Assembly: GCF_001647285.1 (NCBI RefSeq)
Contig: NZ_LRML01000018.1
Span: forward strand, 1-64,000
Source of the DNA: Rufibacter roseus
Lineage (GTDB): Bacteria > Bacteroidota > Bacteroidia > Cytophagales > Hymenobacteraceae
Direction: 5' to 3'
Length of the DNA: 64,000 bases
How positions within the stretch are numbered: position 1 is the first letter of the stretch; each line of letters starts with the position of its first letter. Position numbers and translations under genes: made by a program. Below, in pieces: positions 43,005 through 51,268 of the stretch. The notes beneath the pieces are model-generated. The model was not told the DNA's origin, did no database searches, and worked only from the letters and a program-made list of their open reading frames with translations.

Positions 43005-43985
43005 TCAGGTGTGCAGTTGACGTTGTACCATGGCAATCTCTTCCTGTACATCTGCTTCTAGCGCCATTTGTTGGAGACGCTCCAGGAGCTTGCGAAGAAA
43101 GCTTTGGTGGGAGGCGCTGTCAGGGTTAAACGGATGGTGATTTAAATCACGCTGTACTTCACTCCAGCGTTGCAGAAATGAGGCAAAGGCTTTGTCTGCG
43201 TATGCGCCTATAAATTTCTCCCAGATATACTGTTCCGCCATTTCCGACGGATGAATCAAATCTGAACCATAGTACCGGTAGTCCCTTAAATCATCTAACA
43301 GCAATTCATACGCCGGGAAATAGGATATCATGGGGTGAAACTCCTGAGCCAGATGGGCAGCCACCCGTAAAATGCTCTTACTTACGCTGTTCAGGGGTAG
43401 GGTGTCTTTGATATGCCGCACCGGGCTCACCGTAAGAATTATCTGTAGAGTTGGGCAGTGGCTGCGTAACAATTCAAGGGTCTGTCTGGTGTCTTCAGAT
43501 ATTTCTTCTATTGTCAGCAGCCGCTTGGTGAAAGATTTTTGGGGCACCTTATGGCAATTGGCTACAAATGCACCCGTATCAATTCTTTCGTACAAAAATG
43601 CGGTGCCCCAGGTCAGCATGATAGCTTGTGCATGCATCAGAAATTCATGTGCCTGCTGTATCGTTTCCCTCAGTTGCTCAATTAGTTTTTCAGGTTGTGC
43701 ATGGTGGAAAGAGGAATGGAAGTCATAGTGAAACCATAAGTCCTGCCTTTGCACTAAGCCTTCTTCTAATTGCGAGGTGTCATTTAAGACCACTGTTCTT
43801 ATAAGCTTATTCGCCGATAAAGGATTGAATATAGTGCCGAAGGGGTTTACCAACGTGTTTGCTTTCACGCTCTGCAATTTGCGGCCCACCACCTCTGCAA
43901 AGCAGGAGCCAATGGTGATAATACCTTTAGTGCGGGAGAAGCGGGTACCAGAGTTAGGAATGTTGATTTCGGTTCTAAACTGCAT
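43005..43985 (-). CDS. GSCFA-domain protein
   Basis: A 326-aa protein of the GSCFA family, named for its motif GSCFAE (residues 26-31). Other family segments are visible: NTLVNPFGTIFNP, TWGTAFLYE, and LTVSPVRHIKDT with HPSEMAEQYIWEKF near the end. These resemble SGNH/GDSL-type hydrolase blocks (Ser in GSCFA, His in DLIHPS), so an esterase or acyl-hydrolase activity is possible but unproven. The ATG at 43985 is preferred over an upstream TTG (43991). It follows the HAD phosphatase gene on the same strand. Confidence 0.88.
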   Translation of the reverse strand: MQFRTEINIPNSGTRFSRTKGIITIGSCFAEVVGRKLQSVKANTLVNPFGTIFNPLSANKLIRTVVLNDTSQLEEGLVQRQDLWFHYDFHSSFHHAQPEKLIEQLRETIQQAHEFLMHAQAIMLTWGTAFLYERIDTGAFVANCHKVPQKSFTKRLLTIEEISEDTRQTLELLRSHCPTLQIILTVSPVRHIKDTLPLNSVSKSILRVAAHLAQEFHPMISYFPAYELLLDDLRDYRYYGSDLIHPSEMAEQYIWEKFIGAYADKAFASFLQRWSEVQRDLNHHPFNPDSASHQSFLRKLLERLQQMALEADVQEEIAMVQRQLHT

Positions 43986-44027
43986 GCGCAAAAAGTTCTG
44001 TTGGCTAAGATACGTAAAACAGGTCTA

Positions 44028-44714
44028 TTAGGCGGAATTCAATAGCTGGCTTAGTTCGGAGAGGCTATGAATAGTATGAGTGGGCGCAGCGGCTAAGCAT
44101 AAATCAATTGCCCCATAGCCAAAAACTGCCCAACAGGAGGGTATACCAGCGTTGTTGGCAAACTGTAGGTCAGCGTGAGTATCACCAATCATTAGGAACT
44201 GGTTAAGGCTAAACTGAGGGTAGCGGGGTAAAATAACCTGCTGGAAAGCCACTGGGTCAGGCTTCTTAGCCATCGGAAGATTCGGATTGTCTCCAATGAC
44301 CAGATCAAAATATTTGTTCAAGTTAAAATGCTCCAGAGCCTGTTCTATGGCTTGCTGACCTTTGTTACTAATGACTACACAGCTAAGCCCCTGTTGCTGA
44401 ATTTGCTCAAAAAGAGCTTCGGCTCCGTCAAATAAGGTGGTGAGGGCACCGCCCTCTGTATGGTAAAGCTGGCGGTATTTCAGCACCCATTCCTGGAGCA
44501 GTTGACCAGAAGAGTCATCTGACAGCGCAGGATGCAGAAAAGGCAGCATGGTGTTCAAATTGCCGCCGGTACTTATGCCTTCTTTTACTTTTTCATCTGA
44601 AGGAGGGGTAGTCCCTTCCTGCTCAAAAGTTCTTCGAAATGTGTGTAAGATAGCTTCTTCAGTTGCGCACAGAGTGCCATCAAAGTCAAATATAAGAACG
44701 CGGTAGGGAGACAT
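44028..44714 (-). CDS. HAD-superfamily phosphatase (phosphoglycolate phosphatase-like)
   Basis: A 228-aa cytoplasmic hydrolase with motif I DFDGT (nucleophile Asp10, acid Asp12), motif II SNKG (about 124-127), motif III Lys in AKKPDP and motif IV GDTHAD. A helical C1 cap lies between motifs I and II. The pattern fits Gph-type phosphoglycolate phosphatases, but related small-molecule phosphatases share it. The ATG at 44714 (MSPYRVLIFDFDGT) is the canonical start. A longer frame to 44918 runs into non-coding sequence and a palindrome. Confidence 0.93.
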   Translation of the reverse strand: MSPYRVLIFDFDGTLCATEEAILHTFRRTFEQEGTTPPSDEKVKEGISTGGNLNTMLPFLHPALSDDSSGQLLQEWVLKYRQLYHTEGGALTTLFDGAEALFEQIQQQGLSCVVISNKGQQAIEQALEHFNLNKYFDLVIGDNPNLPMAKKPDPVAFQQVILPRYPQFSLNQFLMIGDTHADLQFANNAGIPSCWAVFGYGAIDLCLAAAPTHTIHSLSELSQLLNSA

Positions 44715-44763
44715 GCTTAAATAAAAGGTTAATGCAAATAGGTGAAAGACCAACGGTAATATC

Positions 44764-44800
44764 CGTTTTGAACCTGGTTTAAGAAAAGCAGGGCTAAAAC
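44764..44800. repeat. Dispersed intergenic palindrome, copy 13
   Basis: CGTTTTGAACCTGGTTTAAG and AAAAGCAGGGCTAAAAC, a diverged family member upstream of the HAD gene. Confidence 0.6.
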
Positions 44801-44948
44801 ACCCTTTTGTGCTGTAGTAAATAACCGGCAAATAGGGGGTTTTGTTACGCTTGCTGAAGATAAGAGAAGTTGCCTGAAAAGTCAGGTTGCCGATCCTGCT
44901 TTTAAGAAGAAGGAGCAAGTATGGGCTTTATTTGAAATAGTTAAAGGT

Positions 44949-44986
44949 GCTTTAGAGCTCTTTTTCTAAAATCAGCCCAAAAACAG
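44949..44986. repeat. Dispersed intergenic palindrome, copy 14 (degenerate)
   Basis: CTTTAGAGCTCTTTTTCT and AAAATCAGCCCAAAAACA, the most diverged member listed. It lies between the HAD gene and the rplI terminator. Confidence 0.45.
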
Positions 44987-45035
44987 GAAGATGTACAATT
45001 CCTGCTGTATTACAAAAATTAAAAGGGTCTAAAAC

Positions 45036-45068
45036 AAAAACATCCTGCCGTACTCCGGCAGGATGTTT
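45036..45068 (-). terminator. Rho-independent terminator of the rpsF-rpsR-rplI operon
   Basis: A 13-bp stem AAACATCCTGCCG / CGGCAGGATGTTT with a 4-5-nt loop. On the minus strand it is followed by TTTTGTTTT, 25 nt beyond the rplI stop. Confidence 0.9.
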
Positions 45069-45092
45069 CTAATATTTGAGTAAGCTTATTGA

Positions 45093-45536
45093 CTACTCAC
45101 CAACTACGTTAAAGCGAACTTGGTGCTTCACTTCTTTGTGCAGGTTAAGTGTAGCAGTGTACTCGCCAAGGGTTTTCACCTCCTGGTCAAAGTCAACACG
45201 CTTACGGTCTACATCATAACCAAGAGCCTTAAGGGCCTCAGAAATCTGCAGTGTAGTTACGGCTCCAAAAATTTTGCCGCTCTCGCCTGCCTTAGCCGGA
45301 ATAGTTAATACAGTGTCACCAATACGGTCAGCTATATCTTGAGCGTCTTTTTGTACTTTCTCTGCTTTGTGGGCAGCTTGGCGAACGTTCTCAGCCACTA
45401 CTTTTTTAGCAGAAGGAGTAGCCATTTCAGCTAAGCCTTGCGGGATCAAATAGTTACGGCCAAAACCTGGCTTTACTTCAACGATATCGTTTTTATAGCC
45501 AACGCCTTTTACGTCGTCTTTCAGAATTACTTCCAT
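45093..45536 (-). CDS. rplI: 50S ribosomal protein L9
   Basis: A 147-aa ribosomal protein. The N-terminal rRNA-binding domain begins MEVILKDDVKGVGYKNDIVE and contains the L9 signature GFGRNYLIPQGLA. A connecting helix and C-terminal domain follow (KIFGAVTTLQISEALK). Normal length. Last gene of the rpsF-rpsR-rplI operon (14-nt gap), ended by a terminator. Confidence 0.98.
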   Translation of the reverse strand: MEVILKDDVKGVGYKNDIVEVKPGFGRNYLIPQGLAEMATPSAKKVVAENVRQAAHKAEKVQKDAQDIADRIGDTVLTIPAKAGESGKIFGAVTTLQISEALKALGYDVDRKRVDFDQEVKTLGEYTATLNLHKEVKHQVRFNVVGE

Positions 45537-45550
45537 CGTGCTTTACCTCC

Positions 45551-45802
45551 TTATTTTAAAGAATCCGTTACGTAAGGCAAAATAGCCAAGTGGCGAGCTC
45601 TGGCAACAGCCTGAGCCACGCGGCGCTGGAATTTCAGGCTGGTTCCAGTTAAACGACGAGGCAACAGTTTGCCTTGCTCGTTCACGAACTTCAATAAGAA
45701 GTTACCATCTTTGTAATCGATGTACTGGATTCCGTTTTTCTTGAAACGGCAGTATTTCTTGCGCGTGTCTTGCTTGTGGATTTTTTCGTTTACTAAACTC
45801 AT
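45551..45802 (-). CDS. rpsR: 30S ribosomal protein S18
   Basis: An 83-aa small-subunit protein. The core RRLTGTSLKFQRRVAQAVARARHLAILPY is the S18 signature; S18 binds 16S rRNA next to S6. Its ATG overlaps the stop of rpsF (ATGA), so the two are translationally coupled. Normal length. Confidence 0.98.
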   Translation of the reverse strand: MSLVNEKIHKQDTRKKYCRFKKNGIQYIDYKDGNFLLKFVNEQGKLLPRRLTGTSLKFQRRVAQAVARARHLAILPYVTDSLK

Positions 45803-46170
45803 GATGCTTGTGCCTCCTTCTCTTTTTTACCTGATTTGAACTCACCGTTTCTGCGACGCTCGTTGTAAGCAACGGCGTGCTTATCAAGGGCAGTGGTTAA
45901 GAAACGGATGATTTTCTCATCTCTGCGGAAAGCAAGTTCCAATGCGTCTACCACAGTAGATGGACCTTGGAACTCGATGAGGTGATAGAAGCCTGTGTTC
46001 TTCTTCTGAATTGGGTAAGCCAGTTTTTTTAAGCCCCAGTTCTCCTCATGAATAATGTCGGCGCTATTTTCCTTAAGCACCTGTCTGAACTTCTCGACCG
46101 TCTCTTGCATCTGCACCTCGTTCAGCAACGGGGTCATAATGAAGAGAACTTCGTAATTTTTTAAAGTCAT
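45799..46170 (-). CDS. rpsF: 30S ribosomal protein S6
   Basis: A 123-aa small-subunit protein starting MTLKNYEVLFIMTPLLNE, with GLKKLAYPIQKKNTGFYHL and a Lys/Glu-rich tail that is usual for S6. It pairs with S18 on the ribosome platform, matching the overlap with rpsR. The transcript starts from a TACCTTTG promoter about 33 nt upstream. The short leader shows no S6:S18-type regulatory hairpin that I can see. Confidence 0.97.
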   Translation of the reverse strand: MTLKNYEVLFIMTPLLNEVQMQETVEKFRQVLKENSADIIHEENWGLKKLAYPIQKKNTGFYHLIEFQGPSTVVDALELAFRRDEKIIRFLTTALDKHAVAYNERRRNGEFKSGKKEKEAQAS

Positions 46171-46202
46171 TTGTGTTTAAATGATTTTTTGGTTCGAAGG
46201 GG

Positions 46203-46234
46203 CAAAGGTACGGTAGATTCTGACATAAAACAAT
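46203..46234 (-). promoter_or_regulatory. Promoter of the rpsF-rpsR-rplI operon
   Basis: On the minus strand, TACCTTTG (46203-46210) is an exact -7 match. ATTG at 20 nt upstream is one base from the -33 TTTG. The predicted leader is about 27 nt. Confidence 0.55.
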
Positions 46235-46807
46235 AAAGTGAATAAAATATAACTAATTGAAATGGAGGGTCAAAATACACTATATATAATAGGAGTTACT
46301 TGATCTAAAAGCTGGCTCTTAAAAGGAAGGTTATATAGGACGAAGTGGAATAATGTAGAGTTATATAAAATAGAGTAGATGCTACAGATGGGAAGAGAGA
46401 AGATCAAATAGGGAGGAAGTGGTAAAGGAAATGGAAATAAGGTAAGCAACAGAAGCAAAAATATGGCGGAGGCACTTAACACAATTGGAGCCCAAAGGTT
46501 AAAACGGTAGATAAGAACTGTATAAAATAAAACCAATATGCAATATAATAAATCTAAGTTAGGTAAGAAATAGACTTAATAAAGGGCTTGATATAAACAC
46601 CTAAAAAAAAAGAGCACTTATAGTAAAACAATAAAAAGTGAAATTATGAAGGTTAAAAGCATCGGGGCAAAAGGGGGTACAGGGGTTCTGAGGAGTAATT
46701 TATAAAAATTCTAAATAATAGTTAAATGGGCTGTATAGAAGGATTTAAGGCTAATTTTTGATATAAATACGGAGCCTTCAGACCCCTCAAAAATAAGTTA
46801 TATTGTG
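46235..46807. other. AT-rich intergenic region between the ribosomal operon and actA
   Basis: About 570 bp of purine-skewed, AT-rich sequence. An 88-codon minus-strand frame (46270-46536) is Leu/Phe/Pro-rich, as expected from the skew, and lacks a credible start context, so it was not called. No palindrome of the dispersed family and no RNA structure stood out. Confidence 0.4.
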
Positions 46808-46838
46808 TTTGATTAATGATGATCGGGTAGTAGATTTG
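46808..46838 (+). promoter_or_regulatory. Consensus promoter of the ACIII/cytochrome oxidase operon
   Basis: TTTG (46808-46811), exactly 19 nt, then TAGATTTG (46831-46838). This is a full match to the Bacteroidetes sigma-ABfr-type promoter (TTTG / TAnnTTTG). The start of transcription should be near 46844, about 40 nt before the actA ATG. Confidence 0.75.
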
Positions 46839-46882
46839 TGCCCATAATGTACTTTCACTATTCTTAACACTACATTTAAGCT

Positions 46883-48190
46883 ATGATTAGCTGTAAAAAG
46901 AGAGCAAAATACGCCTTCCTACTCCCTTTTGTCTTTGCCTTCTTGTTTGTTACCAGTGCTTTTGCTCAGGAACAGGCAAACGTGAGCGAGACAGGGGTAA
47001 CATCCGGCGCTGAAGCTCCAGCTGCTGCTGGTGCCGGTGGGGCAGACGCAGGTGTGATTGACGCTGGAGCAACCCTATTCAAAAACAACTGTGTGCAATG
47101 CCACTCGGTAGGTACAGATGTAGTTGTAGGGCCAGGTCTGCAGGATGTTCATAAGAGAAGATCAGAAGGCTGGTTGATTAAATGGATCAGAAACTCAAGT
47201 GCTCTGATCCAGAGTGGAGATAAGGATGCTGTAGCGGTGTATGAGCAGTACTCAAAGCAGCAAATGCCGTCTTTTGCGTTGTCTGATGATGAGCTAAAGG
47301 CAATCATTGCTTATATAAAGGATGCAAGTGAAGCTCCTACTACTGGCCCTGCCCCAGACGGAAACCCAGGGCAAGCAGGTCAAAACGTAGGAACTGATGC
47401 CATTGGTGCCGTTTCAGGTTACATGGATCTGTTGTTAATAGCCCTTGTGTTGGTACTGATTGTGTTGGTGATTACCCTGTTAATCATTGCTTCAGTACTG
47501 AAAGGTTACCTGAAGAACAAAGGTGATTTAACCGGATCAGAGCAAGAGATTCTGGAGCAACGTACCAATTTTGCCAATATTTATAAGTCTAAAGCAGTAA
47601 GAGTTATAGTAGGGCTGATCTTTGTAGTGGTATTGGTAGACCTTACCATTGACAAAGTAATGGGGATTGGTATTCAGCAGGGATATGCCCCAAGACAACC
47701 AATCGCTTTCTCTCACAAGTTGCACGCTGGTGACCACCAGATCAACTGTAACTACTGCCACACTTCTGTATATAAGAGTGAAAAGGCTAATATACCTTCC
47801 GCTAACATCTGTATGAATTGCCATAGCCAGATACAGAAGGAGTCTCCTGAAATCAAGAAAATTTACCGTGCAATTGAGAAAAACCAACCTATTGAATGGG
47901 TTCGGGTGCACAACCTGCCTGAATTGGCTTATTTCAACCACTCTCAGCACACTAAAGTAGGAGGCGTAGAATGCCAGACATGCCACGGTCCTATAGAGAC
48001 CATGGAAGTGGTGGCCCAGTACTCTCCTTTAACTATGGGCTGGTGTATTGACTGCCATAGAAATACTCCATTGAACACACAAGGCAATGAGTACTATGAC
48101 AACTTGGTGAAGTTGCATGAGAAGCAGTCAAAAGGCGCCTTTGTGGTAGCGTCAAATGGTGGTACCGAGTGTTCAAAGTGCCACTTTTAA
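46883..48190 (+). CDS. actA: ACIII subunit ActA: multiheme c-type cytochrome
   Basis: A 435-aa exported, membrane-anchored cytochrome of alternative complex III, which oxidises menaquinol and reduces the terminal oxidase. After a signal peptide (to AFAQ, residue 29) comes a monoheme cytochrome c domain (CVQCH at 70-74, Met128 as likely ligand). Next are two membrane spans (about 181-206 and 239-256) and a C-terminal five-heme domain (CxxCH at 289-293, 310-314, 364-368, 388-392, 430-434). Characterised ActA proteins are described as pentaheme, so the N-terminal monoheme domain is an extra. First gene of a 17-gene operon with a consensus promoter. Confidence 0.95.
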   Translation: MISCKKRAKYAFLLPFVFAFLFVTSAFAQEQANVSETGVTSGAEAPAAAGAGGADAGVIDAGATLFKNNCVQCHSVGTDVVVGPGLQDVHKRRSEGWLIKWIRNSSALIQSGDKDAVAVYEQYSKQQMPSFALSDDELKAIIAYIKDASEAPTTGPAPDGNPGQAGQNVGTDAIGAVSGYMDLLLIALVLVLIVLVITLLIIASVLKGYLKNKGDLTGSEQEILEQRTNFANIYKSKAVRVIVGLIFVVVLVDLTIDKVMGIGIQQGYAPRQPIAFSHKLHAGDHQINCNYCHTSVYKSEKANIPSANICMNCHSQIQKESPEIKKIYRAIEKNQPIEWVRVHNLPELAYFNHSQHTKVGGVECQTCHGPIETMEVVAQYSPLTMGWCIDCHRNTPLNTQGNEYYDNLVKLHEKQSKGAFVVASNGGTECSKCHF

Positions 48191-48226
48191 TCAATTCCAT
48201 ATCCTGAATTTGAGTTTTTGAGATAT

Positions 48227-51200
48227 ATGCAAGAAACAATTAAGTACTGGAGAGGAGTAGAGGAGTTGAACAATACTCCGGAATTCCAGAAGCATGCTCA
48301 TAATGAGTTTCCTGAGTTCCTGCCAGTAAGTGAAGCCCACGGAGAAGATAAATCTTCAACCGTGGCTCCAAGACGTGATTTCTTAAAGCTATTGGGCTTT
48401 GGAGTGGCAGCAGCAACGTTGGCCTCTTGTGAGTCTCCGGTACGCAAAGCAATCCCTTACCTGCACAAGCCGGAAGAAGTAGAGCCAGGTGTTCCTAACT
48501 GGTATGCCTCTACGTATTACATGGGCGATTTTTACAATTCAGTTCTTGTAAAAACACGCGAAGGCCGTCCGATCAAGATAGAGGGTAACACCCTTTCTCC
48601 GATCACAAAAGGCGGTACTCACGCTCGTTCGCAAGCCTCATTATTAAACTTATATGATAACAGCCGCCTGAAAACACCGGTTGTTAGAGATAAGGATAAT
48701 AAATTTGCAGACACTACCTGGGATAAGATTGACCAGGAGGTGCGCACTCGTTTGACTGGTGTTCAGGGTAAGGTAGTGTTGGTTTCTAACACCATCATTA
48801 GCCCAAGCACTAAAACTGTTATCCGTGATTTCGGTGCACAGTTTCCATCTTTTGAGCATGTAACCTATGACCCTAAGTCAGCCTATGCTTTATTAAGAGC
48901 AAACGGTGGCGTAGTGCCAGGGTATGACTTTAGCAAAGCGAAGGTAATTGTATCTATCGGTGCCGATTTCTTAGGCTCATGGATTTCACCTGTTGAGTAT
49001 TCAGCACAATATGTGATCAACCGTAAGGTTACTGCTGAAAATCCAATTATGTCTCGTCACTTCCAGTTTGAGACTTTCTTGACAATGACTGGTGCAAACG
49101 CAGACGTAAGGGTTCCGATCAAACCTTCTGAATATGCTGCCGTTGCGGCCGCTCTGTATAATGGAGTTGCTGGCGGAACTGGCGGAACGGCCATTCAGGC
49201 GCCAAATGCAGCTGCTGCAAAACAAGTTGAAGCTGCTGCAAAAGAACTGTTGAGCAACAGAGGAGCTGCGTTAGTAGTATCAGATTCCAATGATCCTGCG
49301 GTACAAGCCTTGGTTACTGCCATGAACAGTGCTTTAGGTGCAGAAGGATCAACCATTAATTCAGGTGCTCCTTCTTTTGTACGTCAAGGAGATGATGCCA
49401 GAATGTTGCGTTTCATCCAAGAGATGAATAGTGGTGCAGTAGGCGCAGTTATCTTCTATGGCGCTAACCCAGTGTACGATCATCCGCAAAGCCAGCAAGT
49501 AGTAAACGGCTTGAAAAAAGTAGGGGTGAAAATCTCATTCTCTGACAGAGTGGATGAGACCGCTGCTTTGGTTGATTATGTATGCCCAGATAGCCACTTC
49601 TTAGAGTCTTGGAACGATTATGAACCAAAAAGAGGGTATTTGAGCTTAGCTCAGCCTGCTATCTCACCTATTTTCCAGACAAGACAGGCGCAGGATACCT
49701 TATTGAAATGGACTGGTTCCACTTCAGATTATTACACTGTTATTCAACGTAACTGGGCTGGTATTGTAGGTACTGCCGAAGGATGGGATAAAGCGGTACA
49801 TGATGGTGTGGCTTCTGGCACAACAGGAGTTCATCAACCTGTATCAGTAACCCCAATCACATTGGCTGCTGCAGGCGTAAGCGTGAATAAAGCGCGTCCG
49901 GCTGCCGGAAACAATGCTGTTGAATTAGTTATTTATGAAAAAGTAGCCATTGGTACTGGTCAGCACACCAACAACCCATGGTTACAGGAAATGTCTGACC
50001 CTACTACAAAAGCAGTTTGGGATAACTACGTAACCATATCAAGCGCTTTAGCCAAAGAATTGGAAATTGAGCAGAATGATGTGGTGAGAGTAGAGGCCAA
50101 AGGTACTTCTTTAGAGTTGCCAGCCCTAATCCAGCCAGGTCAGACATATAAGACAATTGGTATTGCTGTTGGTTACGGACGTACTAACGCAGGACAGGCT
50201 GCCAATAATATTGGTGCCAATGTGTACCCTTTTGTAACAGTATCTGACAATGCGTTGCAATACAACAATGTTGTGACTATTACTAAGGTTGGAGCTGAAA
50301 AACCAATTGCACAAACACAGACGCACCATACCGTAATGGGACGTATTGTAGTGCAGGAGTCAACCCTTGCCAAATACAAGCAAGATCCGAAAAGTGTAAC
50401 AGAGTACATTAAAATTGCTACACCAGATGGACCAAAGAACCCACAGAGCGTATCGCTTTGGCAAGATTACGAGTACAAGAACCACCACTGGGGTATGGTC
50501 ATTGACTTGAACTCATGTATTGGTTGTGGTACTTGTACTATCAGCTGCCAGGTTGAGAACAACGTGCCAGTGGTAGGAAAGCAAGAGGTGTTGAACCGTC
50601 GTGAAATGCACTGGTTGCGTATTGACCGCTACTATAGCAGTGATGCTACCCGTGAAGACGGAGGGTTTGAGAAAATGGAGAATCCAGCAGATAACCCTGC
50701 GGTTATTTTCCAGCCAATGCTATGCCAGCATTGTAACCATGCTCCGTGTGAGACAGTTTGTCCGGTAGCTGCTACCATGCACAGTACAGAAGGACTTAAC
50801 CAAATGGTTTATAACCGTTGTGTAGGTACCCGTTACTGCGCAAACAACTGTCCGTACAAAGTACGCCGCTTTAACTGGTTCAACTACGCGAACAACGAGA
50901 AGTTCGATTACAACATGAACGATGATTTAGGTAAGATGGTGTTAAACCCAGATGTTACCGTTCGTTCACGTGGTGTAATGGAGAAATGCAGTTTCTGCGT
51001 TCAGCGTATCCAGCAAGGTAAGTTAGAGGCTAAAAAAGAAAGCCGCCGCCCAGTAGACGGAGAAATTGTAACTGCTTGTGCTCAATCTTGTCCAACCAAC
51101 GCGATAATCTTTGGTGACATGCTAGATCCAAACAGCCAGATTTCACAAGTTTTGCAGCGTGAAAAAGGTGAACGTGCATTCCACGTGTTAGAAGAATTGA

Positions 51201-51250
51201 ACACGCAGCCAAACGTGACTTACTTAACTAAAATCAGAAATCAAGCTTAA
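48227..51250 (+). CDS. actB: ACIII subunit ActB: molybdopterin-oxidoreductase-like and Fe-S protein
   Basis: A 1007-aa periplasmic subunit with a twin-arginine leader (RRDFLKLLGFG at about residues 49-59). A large molybdopterin-oxidoreductase-like domain, known not to hold Mo cofactor in ACIII, is followed by a ferredoxin-type part. Four Cys clusters lie between residues 764 and about 960 (CIGCGTCTISC, CQHCNHAPCETVC, CVGTRYCANNC, CSFC and CAQSC), for one 3Fe-4S and three 4Fe-4S-type sites in the family. The ATG at 48227 is used; a TTG lies 9 nt upstream. It follows actA by 36 nt. Confidence 0.96.
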   Translation: MQETIKYWRGVEELNNTPEFQKHAHNEFPEFLPVSEAHGEDKSSTVAPRRDFLKLLGFGVAAATLASCESPVRKAIPYLHKPEEVEPGVPNWYASTYYMGDFYNSVLVKTREGRPIKIEGNTLSPITKGGTHARSQASLLNLYDNSRLKTPVVRDKDNKFADTTWDKIDQEVRTRLTGVQGKVVLVSNTIISPSTKTVIRDFGAQFPSFEHVTYDPKSAYALLRANGGVVPGYDFSKAKVIVSIGADFLGSWISPVEYSAQYVINRKVTAENPIMSRHFQFETFLTMTGANADVRVPIKPSEYAAVAAALYNGVAGGTGGTAIQAPNAAAAKQVEAAAKELLSNRGAALVVSDSNDPAVQALVTAMNSALGAEGSTINSGAPSFVRQGDDARMLRFIQEMNSGAVGAVIFYGANPVYDHPQSQQVVNGLKKVGVKISFSDRVDETAALVDYVCPDSHFLESWNDYEPKRGYLSLAQPAISPIFQTRQAQDTLLKWTGSTSDYYTVIQRNWAGIVGTAEGWDKAVHDGVASGTTGVHQPVSVTPITLAAAGVSVNKARPAAGNNAVELVIYEKVAIGTGQHTNNPWLQEMSDPTTKAVWDNYVTISSALAKELEIEQNDVVRVEAKGTSLELPALIQPGQTYKTIGIAVGYGRTNAGQAANNIGANVYPFVTVSDNALQYNNVVTITKVGAEKPIAQTQTHHTVMGRIVVQESTLAKYKQDPKSVTEYIKIATPDGPKNPQSVSLWQDYEYKNHHWGMVIDLNSCIGCGTCTISCQVENNVPVVGKQEVLNRREMHWLRIDRYYSSDATREDGGFEKMENPADNPAVIFQPMLCQHCNHAPCETVCPVAATMHSTEGLNQMVYNRCVGTRYCANNCPYKVRRFNWFNYANNEKFDYNMNDDLGKMVLNPDVTVRSRGVMEKCSFCVQRIQQGKLEAKKESRRPVDGEIVTACAQSCPTNAIIFGDMLDPNSQISQVLQREKGERAFHVLEELNTQPNVTYLTKIRNQA

Positions 51251-51268
51251 TTTAACTCATAAAGATAT

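Noticed and set aside
44715-44918. N-terminal extension of the HAD phosphatase to 296 aa
   Set aside because: It crosses a dispersed palindrome and has no conserved content. MSPYRVLIFDFDGT is the usual N-terminus.
1-44986. CRISPR array made of the repeated palindromes
   Set aside because: Copies are kilobases apart, diverged and without regular spacers or cas genes.
46270-46536. 88-codon hydrophobic minus-strand frame
   Set aside because: The opposite strand is strongly purine-skewed, which gives Leu/Phe/Pro-rich frames by chance. It is low-complexity with no recognisable family or start context.
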